Origin: VFMC01 sp050248155
GTDB taxonomy: Bacteria > Actinomycetota > Acidimicrobiia > Acidimicrobiales > Ilumatobacteraceae
Reading direction: 5' to 3'
DNA: 64,000 nucleotides
Assembly: GCA_050248155.1 (NCBI GenBank)
Contig: JBFWSW010000015.1
Span: 21,001 to 85,000 of the forward strand
A program made the translations under genes and the position numbers. Shown here piece by piece: positions 1 to 8,370 of this stretch (its first letter is position 1; each line of letters opens with the position of its first letter). Under the pieces are notes generated by a model. It was given only the letters and a program-made list of their open reading frames with translations, was not told where the DNA came from and did no database searches.

Positions 1-756
1 CTCGGTGGAGGCGAGGTCGACCATGACGCACAGCACCCGGGCGCGCTCGATGTGGCGGAGGAACTGGTGGCCGAGACCTCGACCCTCGCTCGCCCCCTCG
101 ATGAGCCCGGGGATGTCGGCGACGACGAAGTTGCTGTCGTCGTCGAGGGTGACGACACCGAGGTGCGGTTCGAGCGTGGTGAACGGGTAGTCGGCGATCT
201 TCGGCCGTGCCGAGCTGATGACGCTGATGAGGGTGCTCTTGCCGACGTTCGGGAACCCGACGAGCGCGACGTCGGCCATGAGCTTGAGCTCGAGCCGCAG
301 CCACAGCTCGGCGCCGTGCTCGCCCTGCTCGGCGAACGTGGGAGCACGACGACGGTTGGACAGGAACTTGGCGTTGCCCCGACCCCCGCGGCCGCCCTCG
401 GCGGCCAGCCAGCGATCGCCGTGGTGGGCGAGGTCGGCCAACAGCTCGCCCGTGTACAGGTCGTACGCGACGGTGCCTTCCGGCACGGCGACGTCGAGCG
501 AGTCGCCGCGACGACCATGTTGGTCCTTGCCGCGGCCGTGAACGCCGTCGTGAGCCCGCCGGTGCGGGTGGTCGCGGAACGCGATCAGCGACGACACGTT
601 GCGGTCGGCGACCAGCCAGACGTCGCCGCCCTTGCCGCCGTCACCACCGTTCGGACCGCCGAACGCGACGGGGCCCTCGCGACGGAACGACACACAGCCG
701 GCACCGCCGTCACCTCCGCGCACGTTCAGCTGGACCTCGTCGACGAAACCGCTCAT
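1..756 (-). CDS. obg: GTPase Obg/CgtA (3' end cut by window edge)
   Basis: Ribosome-associated GTPase of the Obg family, involved in 50S maturation and stress control. The 252 visible codons contain the glycine-rich OBG fold (about residues 1-158, with repeated GG motifs), then the G domain: P-loop GFPNVGKST at residues 167-175, the switch I region ending PFTTLEPHLG, and G3 DIPG at 214-217. The gene runs off the left edge before the G4/G5 motifs and the C-terminal domain. The ATG at 756 begins MSGFVDEV, the family's usual start. It reads leftward and is divergent from dgt, with 55 nt between the two starts. In most bacteria obg follows rplU-rpmA directly; here those genes lie about 5 kb away on the same strand. 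Identification is firm from motifs. Confidence 0.97.
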   Translation of the reverse strand, partial: MSGFVDEVQLNVRGGDGGAGCVSFRREGPVAFGGPNGGDGGKGGDVWLVADRNVSSLIAFRDHPHRRAHDGVHGRGKDQHGRRGDSLDVAVPEGTVAYDLYTGELLADLAHHGDRWLAAEGGRGGRGNAKFLSNRRRAPTFAEQGEHGAELWLRLELKLMADVALVGFPNVGKSTLISVISSARPKIADYPFTTLEPHLGVVTLDDDSNFVVADIPGLIEGASEGRGLGHQFLRHIERARVLCVMVDLASTE

Positions 757-768
757 AGCAACCGTCCA

Positions 769-774
769 AGGCTA
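769..774 (-). promoter_or_regulatory. Candidate -10 element for obg (TAGCCT)
   Basis: On the minus strand TAGCCT lies 12 nt before the obg ATG. The same TAGNNT-type hexamer lies 9-11 nt before the rplU and tig starts in this window, which suggests short-leader or leaderless transcripts. No clear -35 is visible, so this is tentative. Confidence 0.3.
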
Positions 775-799
775 CCGGCGCGCTGTCACACCGATTCGG

Positions 800-805
800 T
801 ACCGT
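800..805 (+). promoter_or_regulatory. Candidate -10 element for dgt (TACCGT)
   Basis: TACCGT ends 6 nt before the GTG start of dgt, the spacing expected if transcription starts on the start codon itself (leaderless mRNA). No Shine-Dalgarno sequence is seen. It is inferred from position only. Confidence 0.25.
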
Positions 806-811
806 GGAGTC

Positions 812-1981
812 GTGAGCACACAGCCCGTCACCAGGCCCGATGAACCCGGCCGCGTCGACCCCGACATGGCCGAGCGCGCCACACGGTGGGCAGCGACGAT
901 GGCGGGTCACGGCTCGGGTCACGGCGTGCAGCTCGCACACGCCGATTCATGGGCCGGGACCGGATCGGCGGTGCAGGTCGACCGCGCCCGCCGCGAGGAC
1001 CGCGAGGCCGAGCTGCTCGCGCTCCACGCCACGAAGGCCCACGCAGCAGGCAACCGGGCGATCTCGGAGGAACCCGACCCCTGGCGCACGTGCTTCGAGC
1101 GCGACCGCGACCGCATCCTGCACTCGACGGCCTTCCGCCGCCTGGCGGGCAAGACCCAGGTGTTCGTCTTCCCCGACGACCACCAGCGCACCCGACTCAC
1201 CCACGCGCTCGAGGTCGCGCAGGTCGCCGTGTCGGTAGCCCGCGCGCTCGGTCTGAACGTCGCGCTCGCCGAAGCGATCGCCCTCGGGCACGACTGCGGC
1301 CACGGCCCAGGTGGGCACGCGAGCGAGGACGCGCTCAGCCCGTACGTCGAGGGCGGCTTCGACCATGCGCTGTGGGGCGCCGACGTCACGCTCACCGGTC
1401 TCAACCTGTGCCGCGAGACGCTCGACGGCATCCGCAACCACTCCTGGAGCCGGCCGGCGCCCGGCACACCCGAGGGTGAGGTCGTCAGCTGGGCCGATCG
1501 GATCGCCTACGTGTGCCACGACTTCGAAGATGCCGTCGCGGCGGGCATCGTCAGCGTCGACATGCTCCCGACCGTGGTGCGCGAGCGCTGCGGCACACGT
1601 CGCTCGCAGCAGCTGGGTGCGTTCATCGGCGCGATGATCGTGGCGGCAGCCCAGTCGGGCCGGATCGGCATGACGTCATCGCTCGCCGAGGCACTCGGCC
1701 AGTTCCGGCAGTTCAACTACGACCACGTCTATTTGCGCCCGGCTTCCACGGCGCAAGCAGCGAGCGTCATCTCGTTGCTGCGGGCGCTGGTCGAGCACTA
1801 CGCCGACCGCCCCAACCTGCTGCCCGGTGTCGACGGCGTCGACGCCGGCAGCGGCGATGCGTGGCGGGCGGCGGTCGCCTACGTCGGCGGCATGACCGAC
1901 CGGTTCGCGTGCCGGCAGGGCATCACCCTGCTCGGGTGGCCGGTCGAGCGGTTGCCGCGCGGCATCGGCACGGCGGGCTGA
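812..1981 (+). CDS. dgt: Deoxyguanosinetriphosphate triphosphohydrolase-like protein
   Basis: HD-superfamily dNTPase that would hydrolyse dGTP or other dNTPs to the nucleoside plus triphosphate, acting on cytoplasmic nucleotide pools. The 389-aa product shows the metal-binding HD pattern: H131 in RTRLTHALEVAQ, H160-D161 in LGHDCGHGPGGH, and a downstream Asp in SWADRIAYVCHD (about 229). About 55 residues precede the conserved region and look disordered. The GTG at 812 was chosen because upstream in-frame codons run into the obg promoter region and the opposite gene. It is divergent from obg. The dgt-like hydrolase and the deoCA genes nearby both concern deoxynucleosides, but they are not in one operon. 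Substrate specificity cannot be told from sequence. Confidence 0.9.
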   Translation: MSTQPVTRPDEPGRVDPDMAERATRWAATMAGHGSGHGVQLAHADSWAGTGSAVQVDRARREDREAELLALHATKAHAAGNRAISEEPDPWRTCFERDRDRILHSTAFRRLAGKTQVFVFPDDHQRTRLTHALEVAQVAVSVARALGLNVALAEAIALGHDCGHGPGGHASEDALSPYVEGGFDHALWGADVTLTGLNLCRETLDGIRNHSWSRPAPGTPEGEVVSWADRIAYVCHDFEDAVAAGIVSVDMLPTVVRERCGTRRSQQLGAFIGAMIVAAAQSGRIGMTSSLAEALGQFRQFNYDHVYLRPASTAQAASVISLLRALVEHYADRPNLLPGVDGVDAGSGDAWRAAVAYVGGMTDRFACRQGITLLGWPVERLPRGIGTAG

Positions 1982-1984
1982 GCC

Positions 1985-2320
1985 TCAGCTCGCTGCGGCG
2001 CCCTCGGCGAGCACGGTCTCGCGCACCTCTTCCTGAGGCGTGCGCTCCGGCAGATACGGCGACGACGAGCGACGGCGCCGGATGATCACCATTGCGATCA
2101 CGGCCAGCACCGCGACCGGGAGCAGCAGGCGCACGATCGACAGGTTGGGCCCGCGATGCCTGCTCCTGCCCGGCAGCGACGGAGCGTGCTCGGTCACGAA
2201 GCTCTTGGTCTCGTGACCCCACTCGTGCACGAGGTCGTTGATCGTCTCGGCCGCGGCGCGACCTGCATGGGCGACATCGTCGGCAGCGGACTCGATCACC
2301 TTGGTCAAGTCGAGCGACAT
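1985..2320 (-). CDS. Small single-pass membrane protein of unknown function
   Basis: A 111-aa protein not matched to a named family. Residues 1-50 (MSLDLTKVIESAADD...) look helical and soluble. One hydrophobic segment of about 20 residues (SIVRLLLPVAVLAVIAMVII) is followed by a basic RRRR stop-transfer stretch and a short acidic tail, so it is probably a single-span inner-membrane protein. The ATG at 2320 is supported by GGAGG about 8 nt upstream on the minus strand. An in-frame ATG at 2356 lacks such a site. It converges on dgt with 3 nt between the stops and is divergent from the PfkB gene. Confidence 0.6.
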   Translation of the reverse strand: MSLDLTKVIESAADDVAHAGRAAAETINDLVHEWGHETKSFVTEHAPSLPGRSRHRGPNLSIVRLLLPVAVLAVIAMVIIRRRRSSSPYLPERTPQEEVRETVLAEGAAAS

Positions 2321-2391
2321 GGGAGGACCTCCACGGATGAGCTCGGTGCTGGGCACCGGTGATGGACACCCCGGTGTACCCCGTCGTCACC

Positions 2392-2406
2392 CGAATGAAT
2401 CATTCG
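2392..2406. promoter_or_regulatory. 15-nt palindrome upstream of PfkB gene, possible operator
   Basis: CGAATGA-A-TCATTCG is a perfect inverted repeat with 7-nt arms around one central base. It is AT-rich in a GC-rich region and sits between the divergent starts at 2320 (-) and 2445 (+), 39 nt before the kinase GTG. It is a plausible dimeric regulator site; the regulator is unknown. Confidence 0.35.
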
Positions 2407-2444
2407 TTGGTGTGGTGTCGAGGCCAGCGGGGTATGGCGGCGCC

Positions 2445-3482
2445 GTGACCGAGACCGAGACAACGCCGCCACAGGACCCCGGGCCCGACGCCGCGCCCGA
2501 TCCGTCGGACGGCACGTCGATCTGCATCTTCTCCCCCACGCCGCTCTTCACCGTCACACTCGAGAGCACGGTCGTCGGCGGCAAGGACGACGAACCCCCG
2601 GTCGAGGGCAACCAGCAGCTGCACCTGCACGTCGGCGGCCAGGGCGTGTGGGTGGGGCGGATGGCGCACAGCTTCGGTGCGACCGTCACCTTGTGCGCGC
2701 CGTTCGGCGGCGAGACCGGTCAGCTCGCCCGCCTCCTGGCCGAGCGCGAGGGCTTCCACGTCGAGGCGATCGACACGGCCGGCTGGACGGGCGCGTACGT
2801 GCACGACCGACGCGGCGGTGAGCGGGTCGAGCTGCTCGAGGTCGCGCCGCAGCCGCTGTCGCGCCACGAGGTGGACGACCTCTACTCGGTCGTGCTCGCC
2901 AACGCACTCCGCTGCGGGACGTGCATCATCTGCGGCACCCACGAGCACCGCGTGTTCGACCCCGACCTGTTCCGCCGCCTCGCGGCCGACCTGCACTCGA
3001 ACGACGTCGCTGTCGTCGCCGACCTGAGCGGCGAGCCGCTGCGCGCACTGCTCGAGGGCAAGCCCTTCACGGTGAAGATCAGCCATGAGGAGCTGATCGC
3101 CGACGGATGGGCGAAGGGCGACTCGACCAAGCAGCTGCTCGCCGGGGTCGACAAGATCCACGCCGCCGGCGCCGAACGCGTGGTGCTGTCGAGAGCCGGT
3201 GAACCGGCGATCGCCTCGATCGACGGGACGCGCTACGAGGTGCGGTCTCCCACGATGGAGGTCGTCGACGCCCGCGGTGCCGGCGACTCGATGACCGCCG
3301 CGCTGGGCGTCGCCGCGGCACGCCGGCTGGACGTCGTCGACGCACTGCGACTCGCGGGCGCGGCCGGCGCGGCAACGGTCACTCGGCACGGGCTCGCCAC
3401 CGGCAAGACCGACGCGGTGATGGCCATCGCCGAGCGGGTCGAGGTGGTCGAGCTGGCCCGACCGGCCGTCAAGAACCGGTGA
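2445..3482 (+). CDS. PfkB-family carbohydrate/nucleoside kinase
   Basis: A 345-aa ribokinase-like kinase that would phosphorylate a sugar, sugar phosphate or nucleoside with ATP. The C-terminal PfkB signature is clear: DARGAGDS at about 275-282, where D281 is the catalytic base and GAG forms the anion hole. The N-terminal glycine-rich substrate region reads HLHVGGQGVWVGRMAHSFG (62-78), resembling 1-phosphofructokinase/tagatose-6-P-kinase-type members. The first 25 residues are acidic and low complexity. The GTG at 2445 is preceded by TATGGC at 2433-2438, consistent with a leaderless start. Its 3' end overlaps the convergent deoA by 14 nt. The exact substrate is not identifiable from sequence; proximity to deoC/deoA suggests, but does not prove, a pentose or nucleoside role. 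Confidence 0.8.
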   Translation: MTETETTPPQDPGPDAAPDPSDGTSICIFSPTPLFTVTLESTVVGGKDDEPPVEGNQQLHLHVGGQGVWVGRMAHSFGATVTLCAPFGGETGQLARLLAEREGFHVEAIDTAGWTGAYVHDRRGGERVELLEVAPQPLSRHEVDDLYSVVLANALRCGTCIICGTHEHRVFDPDLFRRLAADLHSNDVAVVADLSGEPLRALLEGKPFTVKISHEELIADGWAKGDSTKQLLAGVDKIHAAGAERVVLSRAGEPAIASIDGTRYEVRSPTMEVVDARGAGDSMTAALGVAAARRLDVVDALRLAGAAGAATVTRHGLATGKTDAVMAIAERVEVVELARPAVKNR

Positions 3483-4782
3483 TCCGCTCGCTGACCACCG
3501 GCCGTGGCGAGCCCGCTCGCCCGCCGACCCGGTAGGCAGCACGAAGCGATGCTGCTGCTGCCGCGGCCGACGCGTCGTCGCGAGCGTGCACGACGGCGAG
3601 CGGGCGGTCGGCATCCACGTGCTCCCCCACCGGTGCGAGGTCTGTGAGGCCCACGGCGTGATCGATCGAGTCCTGCGGTCGAGCCCGCCCACCGCCGAGG
3701 ACGACGACGGTGAGCCCGACCTGCCGGGTGTCCACTCCAGTGACCGTGCCCGCCCGCTCGGCATGGACCGCCTGCACGACCGGAGCCCGCTCGAGGTGCT
3801 TCCACGGCGACGTCACGAGCCCGGTCGGCCCGCCGAGTGCCCGGACCATCTTGGCGAAGCGCTCGGTGGCACTGCCGTCGTCGAGACAGGCCTGCAGCTT
3901 CGACCGGGCTGCGGCGACCGTGCGGGCCAGGCGACCGAGCACGAGCATCTCGGCACCGAGCGCGAGCACGACCTCGTGCATCCGCTGCTCGCGCCGCGCG
4001 CCGGTGAGGTAGTCGATCGCGTACGCGACCTCGAGCGCGTTGCCGGCGACGGAGGCCAGCGGCTCGTTCATGTCGGTGACCAGCGCGGTGGTCGGCGTGC
4101 CGGCGCCGGTGGCCACGCCCACGATGCTGCGCGCCAAGGCCCGCGCGTCGCGAGGCTTGGCCATGAACGCGCCGTTGCCCACCTTCACGTCCATCGCGAG
4201 TGCGTCGAGACCGGCTGCGAGCTTCTTCGACAGGATCGACGCGGTGATGAGCGGGATGCTCTCGACCGTCGCTGTGACGTCGCGCACCGCGTACAGACGC
4301 TTGTCGGCAGGTGCGAGATCGGATGTCTGCCCGATGATCGCGCATCCCACGCGCTGCACCACTCGCCGGAACTCGGCCATCGACGGCGAGGCGCGGTAGC
4401 CCGGGATGCTCTCGAACTTGTCGTAGGTGCCGCCGGTGTGGCCGAGGCCGCGTCCCGAGATCATCGGCACGTAACCACCGCACGCCGCGACCATCGGCCC
4501 GAGCATCAGGCTGACGGTGTCACCCACACCGCCGGTCGAGTGCTTGTCCACCACAGGCCCGTCGAGCGACCACGACAGCTGGGTGCCGCTTGCCGTCATC
4601 GCGCGGGTGAGCGCGACGCTCTCGTCGAGGTCCATCCCCTGGAGGAACGCGGCCATCGCGAACGCGCCGACCTGCGCGTCGGCGACCGCGCCTGAGGTGA
4701 TGCCCGCGACGAGCTCGCCGATCTGCTCGGCCGACAGGCGGCCACCGTCGCGCTTCACGCGGATGATCTCTTGCGGCAGCAC
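3469..4782 (-). CDS. deoA: Thymidine phosphorylase
   Basis: Catalyses phosphorolysis of thymidine or deoxyuridine to the base and 2-deoxyribose-1-phosphate (nucleoside salvage, cytoplasm). The 437-aa product has the phosphate loop KHSTGGVGD (80-88) and the family signature SGRGLGHTGGTYDKFE (109-124), where canonical proteins have D-K-[LIVM]-E. It also has KKLAAGLDALAMDVKVGNGAFM-type core sequence. The length matches actinobacterial DeoA or pyrimidine-nucleoside phosphorylases, so the two activities cannot be fully separated. It starts at GTG 4782, 9 nt after the deoC stop, so deoC-deoA form an operon. The products fit together: DeoA makes deoxyribose-1-P and, after a mutase not present here, DeoC cleaves deoxyribose-5-P. 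The tail overlaps the PfkB gene. Confidence 0.93.
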   Translation of the reverse strand: MLPQEIIRVKRDGGRLSAEQIGELVAGITSGAVADAQVGAFAMAAFLQGMDLDESVALTRAMTASGTQLSWSLDGPVVDKHSTGGVGDTVSLMLGPMVAACGGYVPMISGRGLGHTGGTYDKFESIPGYRASPSMAEFRRVVQRVGCAIIGQTSDLAPADKRLYAVRDVTATVESIPLITASILSKKLAAGLDALAMDVKVGNGAFMAKPRDARALARSIVGVATGAGTPTTALVTDMNEPLASVAGNALEVAYAIDYLTGARREQRMHEVVLALGAEMLVLGRLARTVAAARSKLQACLDDGSATERFAKMVRALGGPTGLVTSPWKHLERAPVVQAVHAERAGTVTGVDTRQVGLTVVVLGGGRARPQDSIDHAVGLTDLAPVGEHVDADRPLAVVHARDDASAAAAAASLRAAYRVGGRAGSPRPVVSERITGS

Positions 4783-4791
4783 AGCGGGCCC

Positions 4792-5586
4792 TCAGTACCC
4801 GGCGCGAGGCGACACGGGCTCGGCCGCCACGTCCCGTGGCTCGACCGCTTCTGCGATCGCCGCCTCGAGCCCGTCGAGCAGACCGCTCGCACCGAAGCGG
4901 AACGTCGCCGGCGACACCCACCCTGGTCCCATCATCTCGTCGGCGATGGCGAGGTAGCGCTCGGCCTGCTGCACCGTGCGGACGCCACCGGCGACCTTGA
5001 TGCCGACCGGCCGCCCGCTGCGGCGGATCTGCTCGATGATCGTCACCGCCGCCGCGAGCGTCGCCGACACCGCGCTCTTGCCGGTGGAGGTCTTCACGAA
5101 GTCGGCCCCGTGCTCGATGGCGAGCCGTGCTGCCGCGGCGACCTGGTCGAGGTCGGGATATTCTCCCGACTCGAGGATCACCTTCAGCTTCATCGGCGGT
5201 GGGGTGGCCGTGCGGACGGCCTGCACCATCGACACCGCGACGGATGTGTAGCCGGCGAGGAACGAGGTGAACGGGAGCACGACGTCGATCTCGTCGGCAC
5301 CATCGGCGACGGCCTGCACGGTCTCGGCGACCGTCGCGCCGACATCGGTCCCGCCGAGCGGGAAGTTCACCACGGTCGCGACACGAACGCCCGACCCGCG
5401 CAGCCGATCGGCGGCCAACGACACGAAGCGGGGCCAGATGCACACGGCAGCAGTGCTGCCGTATCGACCCGTCGCTCGCCGGCAGAGTTCTTCGACGTCG
5501 GCCACCGAGCAGGTCTCGCTGAGATCGGTGAGGTCGACCAGGGGGAGGGCGCGCCGGGCAACGGCGGCGTCAGCATCGACGTCCAT
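4792..5586 (-). CDS. deoC: Deoxyribose-phosphate aldolase
   Basis: Class I aldolase that cleaves 2-deoxyribose-5-phosphate to acetaldehyde and glyceraldehyde-3-phosphate, the last step of deoxynucleoside catabolism. The 264-aa TIM-barrel shows D101 in DEIDVVLP, the Schiff-base lysine K165 in ADFVKTSTGK, and the second catalytic lysine K197 in VGIKVAGGVRT. It lies immediately upstream of deoA on the same strand and 83 nt downstream of rpmA's stop, so it may share readthrough from the ribosomal-protein genes or have its own start signals in that gap. The ATG at 5586 begins MDVDADAAVARR. Identification is firm. Confidence 0.95.
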   Translation of the reverse strand: MDVDADAAVARRALPLVDLTDLSETCSVADVEELCRRATGRYGSTAAVCIWPRFVSLAADRLRGSGVRVATVVNFPLGGTDVGATVAETVQAVADGADEIDVVLPFTSFLAGYTSVAVSMVQAVRTATPPPMKLKVILESGEYPDLDQVAAAARLAIEHGADFVKTSTGKSAVSATLAAAVTIIEQIRRSGRPVGIKVAGGVRTVQQAERYLAIADEMMGPGWVSPATFRFGASGLLDGLEAAIAEAVEPRDVAAEPVSPRAGY

Positions 5587-5669
5587 GAGCGCAGCCTACG
5601 TGGCGCCCGGACGAGCAGTGGCGAGATCGAGGCCCGACCTCGGCGGCGACGTGCGCCGCGCAGCGGGGT

Positions 5670-5924
5670 TCAGGCGTTGGGGACGACGTCGACGACCTTG
5701 CGGCCCTTGCGCTCGCCGAACTGGACTGCGCCGTCGACGAGTGCGAACAAGGTGTCGTCGCCACCGATGCCGACGTTGCGGCCGGGGTGGAACTTGGTGC
5801 CGCGCTGGCGGACGATGATGGTGCCGGCGTTGAGCTGGCTGCCGCCGAACACCTTCACGCCGAGGCGCTGCGCGTTTGAGTCGCGGCCGTTGCGGGTGGA
5901 GCCGCCGCCCTTGGTCTTGGACAT
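5670..5924 (-). CDS. rpmA: 50S ribosomal protein L27
   Basis: Structural protein of the large ribosomal subunit whose N-terminus reaches the peptidyl-transferase centre. The 84-aa product begins MSKTKGGGSTRNGRDSNAQ, the hallmark L27 N-terminus, followed by the GTIIVRQRGTKFHPG core. It starts 5 nt after the rplU stop and is therefore co-transcribed with it. No Firmicute-type cleavable N-terminal extension is present. In most bacteria obg would follow; here deoC-deoA do. Confidence 0.98.
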   Translation of the reverse strand: MSKTKGGGSTRNGRDSNAQRLGVKVFGGSQLNAGTIIVRQRGTKFHPGRNVGIGGDDTLFALVDGAVQFGERKGRKVVDVVPNA

Positions 5925-5929
5925 CTCGG

Positions 5930-6241
5930 TCAGCCCTTCTTGATCGACGTGATCTCGAGCACGGAGTACTGCTGGCGGTGACCGTAGCGGCGACGCTGGT
6001 TGGTGCGCCGCTTGTAGATGAACCCGTCGATCTTGGGGCCCTTGGCCCGCCCGACGACCTTGGCGGTCACCGACGCACCCTTCAGCTGGTCGGGTGTGGC
6101 GAGGACGGAGTCACCATCGACGAGCAGCACGGGGGTGAGCGACACGTCGCTCCCCTCCTCGGCCCCGAGCAGGTCGACCTGGATCTGCTGGCCTTCCGTC
6201 ACTCGTTCCTGCTTACCGCCGGATGCGATCACTGCGTACAT
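5930..6241 (-). CDS. rplU: 50S ribosomal protein L21
   Basis: Large-subunit ribosomal protein that binds 23S rRNA. The 103-aa product begins MYAVIASGGKQERVTEGQ and ends with the basic KRRTNQRRRYGHRQQYSVLEI region typical of L21. The ATG at 6241 is chosen because all upstream in-frame sequence is non-conserved and lies in the intergenic region after the RNase gene. A promoter-like pair sits just upstream (see separate entry). rplU and rpmA form a two-gene unit with 5 nt between them. Confidence 0.98.
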   Translation of the reverse strand: MYAVIASGGKQERVTEGQQIQVDLLGAEEGSDVSLTPVLLVDGDSVLATPDQLKGASVTAKVVGRAKGPKIDGFIYKRRTNQRRRYGHRQQYSVLEITSIKKG

Positions 6242-6252
6242 AGCGGTTGCCG

Positions 6253-6282
6253 ATCCTATCGGGGCGGTGAGGGTCGCCCCAA
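6253..6282 (-). promoter_or_regulatory. Candidate rplU promoter (TTGGGG-18-TAGGAT)
   Basis: On the minus strand TTGGGG (+ strand 6277-6282) and TAGGAT (6253-6258) are separated by 18 nt and end 11 nt before the rplU ATG. This resembles a primary-sigma promoter giving a leader of only a few bases. No L21-leader-type RNA structure fits in the 62-nt gap. Confidence 0.4.
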
Positions 6283-6303
6283 CGCCCGTCGCCGGAGCGC
6301 CGG

Positions 6304-8370
6304 TCATTGCAGCAGGGCGTGGTCGATGACCACGCCGCGGCCTTCGCAGTTGGGGCACTGGTCGGCGAAGTTGGTGAGCAGGCCCTCACCGATGCGCTTG
6401 CGGGTCATCTCGACCAGTCCGAGCTCGCTGATGTCGAACACCTGCGTGCGGGTCTTGTCGCGGGCGAGCGCGGCGCGGAACGCCTCGACGACCTTCTTGC
6501 GGTTCTCGCGGATCTCCATGTCGATGAAGTCGATCACGACGATGCCGCCGATGTCGCGCAGACGGAGCTGCTTGGCGACCTCTTCGGCGGCCTCGAGGTT
6601 GTTGCGGAAGACCGTCTCCTCGAGGTTCGTGGTGCCGACGTTCTTGCCGGTGTTCACGTCGATGACGGTGAGCGCCTCGGTGTGCTCGATGATGAGCGAG
6701 CCGCCGCTCGGCAGCCACACCTTGCGATCGAGCGCCTTGTGCAACTGCTCGTGGATGTGCTGGCGCTCGAACAGCGGGAGGCCGTCGACGTCGGCGTCGT
6801 GGTACTCGATGCGATCGGCGAGCTCGGGGTTGAACGCACCCACGTACTCCTTGACGTCCTCGTACAGCCGGCGGTCGTCGATGACGACGCCGCGGTACTC
6901 GGCGTTGAACTCCTCGCGGATGACGCGCACGGCGAGCTCGGGCTCGCGGTACAGGAGCGTCGGGCTGTTCGCCCGCTTGGCCTTGGTCTCGATCGCGTTC
7001 CACTGATCGAGCAGCCGCGTCATGTCGGCGCGCAGCTCGTGCTCGGTGGCGTTCTCGGCGGCCGTGCGGACGATGAGGCCGTGCTCGGCGGGCTTGACCC
7101 GGTCGAGGATGGAGCGAAGGCGCTTGCGCACGTCGTCGGGGAGGCGCTTGGAGATGCCGTAGGTCTTGGAGTTCGGGATGAGGACGACAAACCGGCCGGG
7201 CAGCGACACCTCCTGGGTGAGGCGCGCGCCCTTGGCCCCGATCGGGTTCTTGGTCACCTGGCAGATGATGAGCTGCTTGGCACGCAGCATCTGCTCGATG
7301 CGCAGGTTGTTGCCCTTCTCGACGATGTCCTCGGCGTCGTACTGGACGTCGCCGCGGTACAGGACCGCGTTCTTCGGGGTGCCGATGTCGACGAAGGCCG
7401 CCTCCATGCCGGGCAGCACGTTCTGCACCTTGCCGAGGTAGATGTTGCCGTGGATCTGGCTGATGTCGTCGGCCGGACGGCTGACGTAGTGCTCGATGAG
7501 GTTCCGTCCTTCGAGGACGGCGACCTGGGTGAGGCCGGGCCGCACCTGGACGCTCATGAGGTAGCGGCCGACCGGCCGGCCGTTGCGCTCGCGACCCTTG
7601 CGCTTCTCGAGCACGTCGGGATCGACCGTCGTGCCACCGGCACGAGGCACGGTCGACTGCACCGCACCGCCCGAGCGGCCCCCACGGCGGCGCTTCTTGC
7701 CGGCGGGGCGAGCGTCGTCGCCGTCCTGCCCGGCCAGATCGTCGGCCGACGTGCTCGGCGCCGGCTGGGCAGCCCGGCCGGGTCCCTTCCCGCCGCGCTG
7801 GCCCCCGCCGCGGGCCGGCTGTCGCCCCCCGCCGCGGGCGGGAGGTGGCGTGGCGGGCGACGGCGGCGCTGGGCGGGTGTCGCCGATCTGCGGCTTGCGG
7901 ACGAGCGCGCGCTCGGCGGCTTCACCGGTGGCGCGACCCTCACCGAGTCGCTCGGGCATCTCGGGCAGCTGCTCACCGTTCACCCGGACGGGCGGACGAA
8001 CCTGCTCCACGCCCGTGGAGGAACCGTCGGCCTCCCCATCGACCTCGGCCGCCTCGTCGTCGGTCGAGCCGTCGTCGGAGGCAGCGCTGGCGCCGGACGG
8101 CCGCTTGCGGCCCTTCCCTCCGCGCGACCCGCGGCGACGCTTCTTGTTCGCAGCGGACCGCGCCGCAGCCGTCTCCCCGGTTGCCGCGTCGTCGTGCTCG
8201 CTCTCGGTGCCCTCGGCACCATCGGGGTGCGCGGCAGGCTCGCCGGGCACCGGTTGTGCGTCGGCGATCGCCGCGCCTGCGCCTCGGTCGCTGCGACCCT
8301 CGGGGCTGGGCCGGCGCGCGCCACCGGCCGGCTGCGGATCTCCCGCAGCCTCGAACGGTGTCTCCTCCAT
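6304..8370 (-). CDS. rng: Ribonuclease E/G
   Basis: Endoribonuclease for rRNA/tRNA processing and mRNA decay. The 688-aa product has three parts. Residues 1-250 are disordered, rich in G, R, K, E and P with RGG-like and KKRRR patches, and probably bind RNA. An S1 domain spans about 305-390. The catalytic core follows, with the Mg-binding aspartates D571 (VIDVNTGK) and D614 (VIDFIDM). The C-terminus carries the Zn-link motif CPNCEGRG at 672-679. The actinobacterial layout puts the unstructured arm at the N-terminus. The ATG at 8370 has an AGAAGGG site upstream. A long leader with a hairpin precedes it. rplU-rpmA lie downstream on the same strand. RNase E versus G naming is a convention here. 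Confidence 0.93.
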   Translation of the reverse strand: MEETPFEAAGDPQPAGGARRPSPEGRSDRGAGAAIADAQPVPGEPAAHPDGAEGTESEHDDAATGETAAARSAANKKRRRGSRGGKGRKRPSGASAASDDGSTDDEAAEVDGEADGSSTGVEQVRPPVRVNGEQLPEMPERLGEGRATGEAAERALVRKPQIGDTRPAPPSPATPPPARGGGRQPARGGGQRGGKGPGRAAQPAPSTSADDLAGQDGDDARPAGKKRRRGGRSGGAVQSTVPRAGGTTVDPDVLEKRKGRERNGRPVGRYLMSVQVRPGLTQVAVLEGRNLIEHYVSRPADDISQIHGNIYLGKVQNVLPGMEAAFVDIGTPKNAVLYRGDVQYDAEDIVEKGNNLRIEQMLRAKQLIICQVTKNPIGAKGARLTQEVSLPGRFVVLIPNSKTYGISKRLPDDVRKRLRSILDRVKPAEHGLIVRTAAENATEHELRADMTRLLDQWNAIETKAKRANSPTLLYREPELAVRVIREEFNAEYRGVVIDDRRLYEDVKEYVGAFNPELADRIEYHDADVDGLPLFERQHIHEQLHKALDRKVWLPSGGSLIIEHTEALTVIDVNTGKNVGTTNLEETVFRNNLEAAEEVAKQLRLRDIGGIVVIDFIDMEIRENRKKVVEAFRAALARDKTRTQVFDISELGLVEMTRKRIGEGLLTNFADQCPNCEGRGVVIDHALLQ

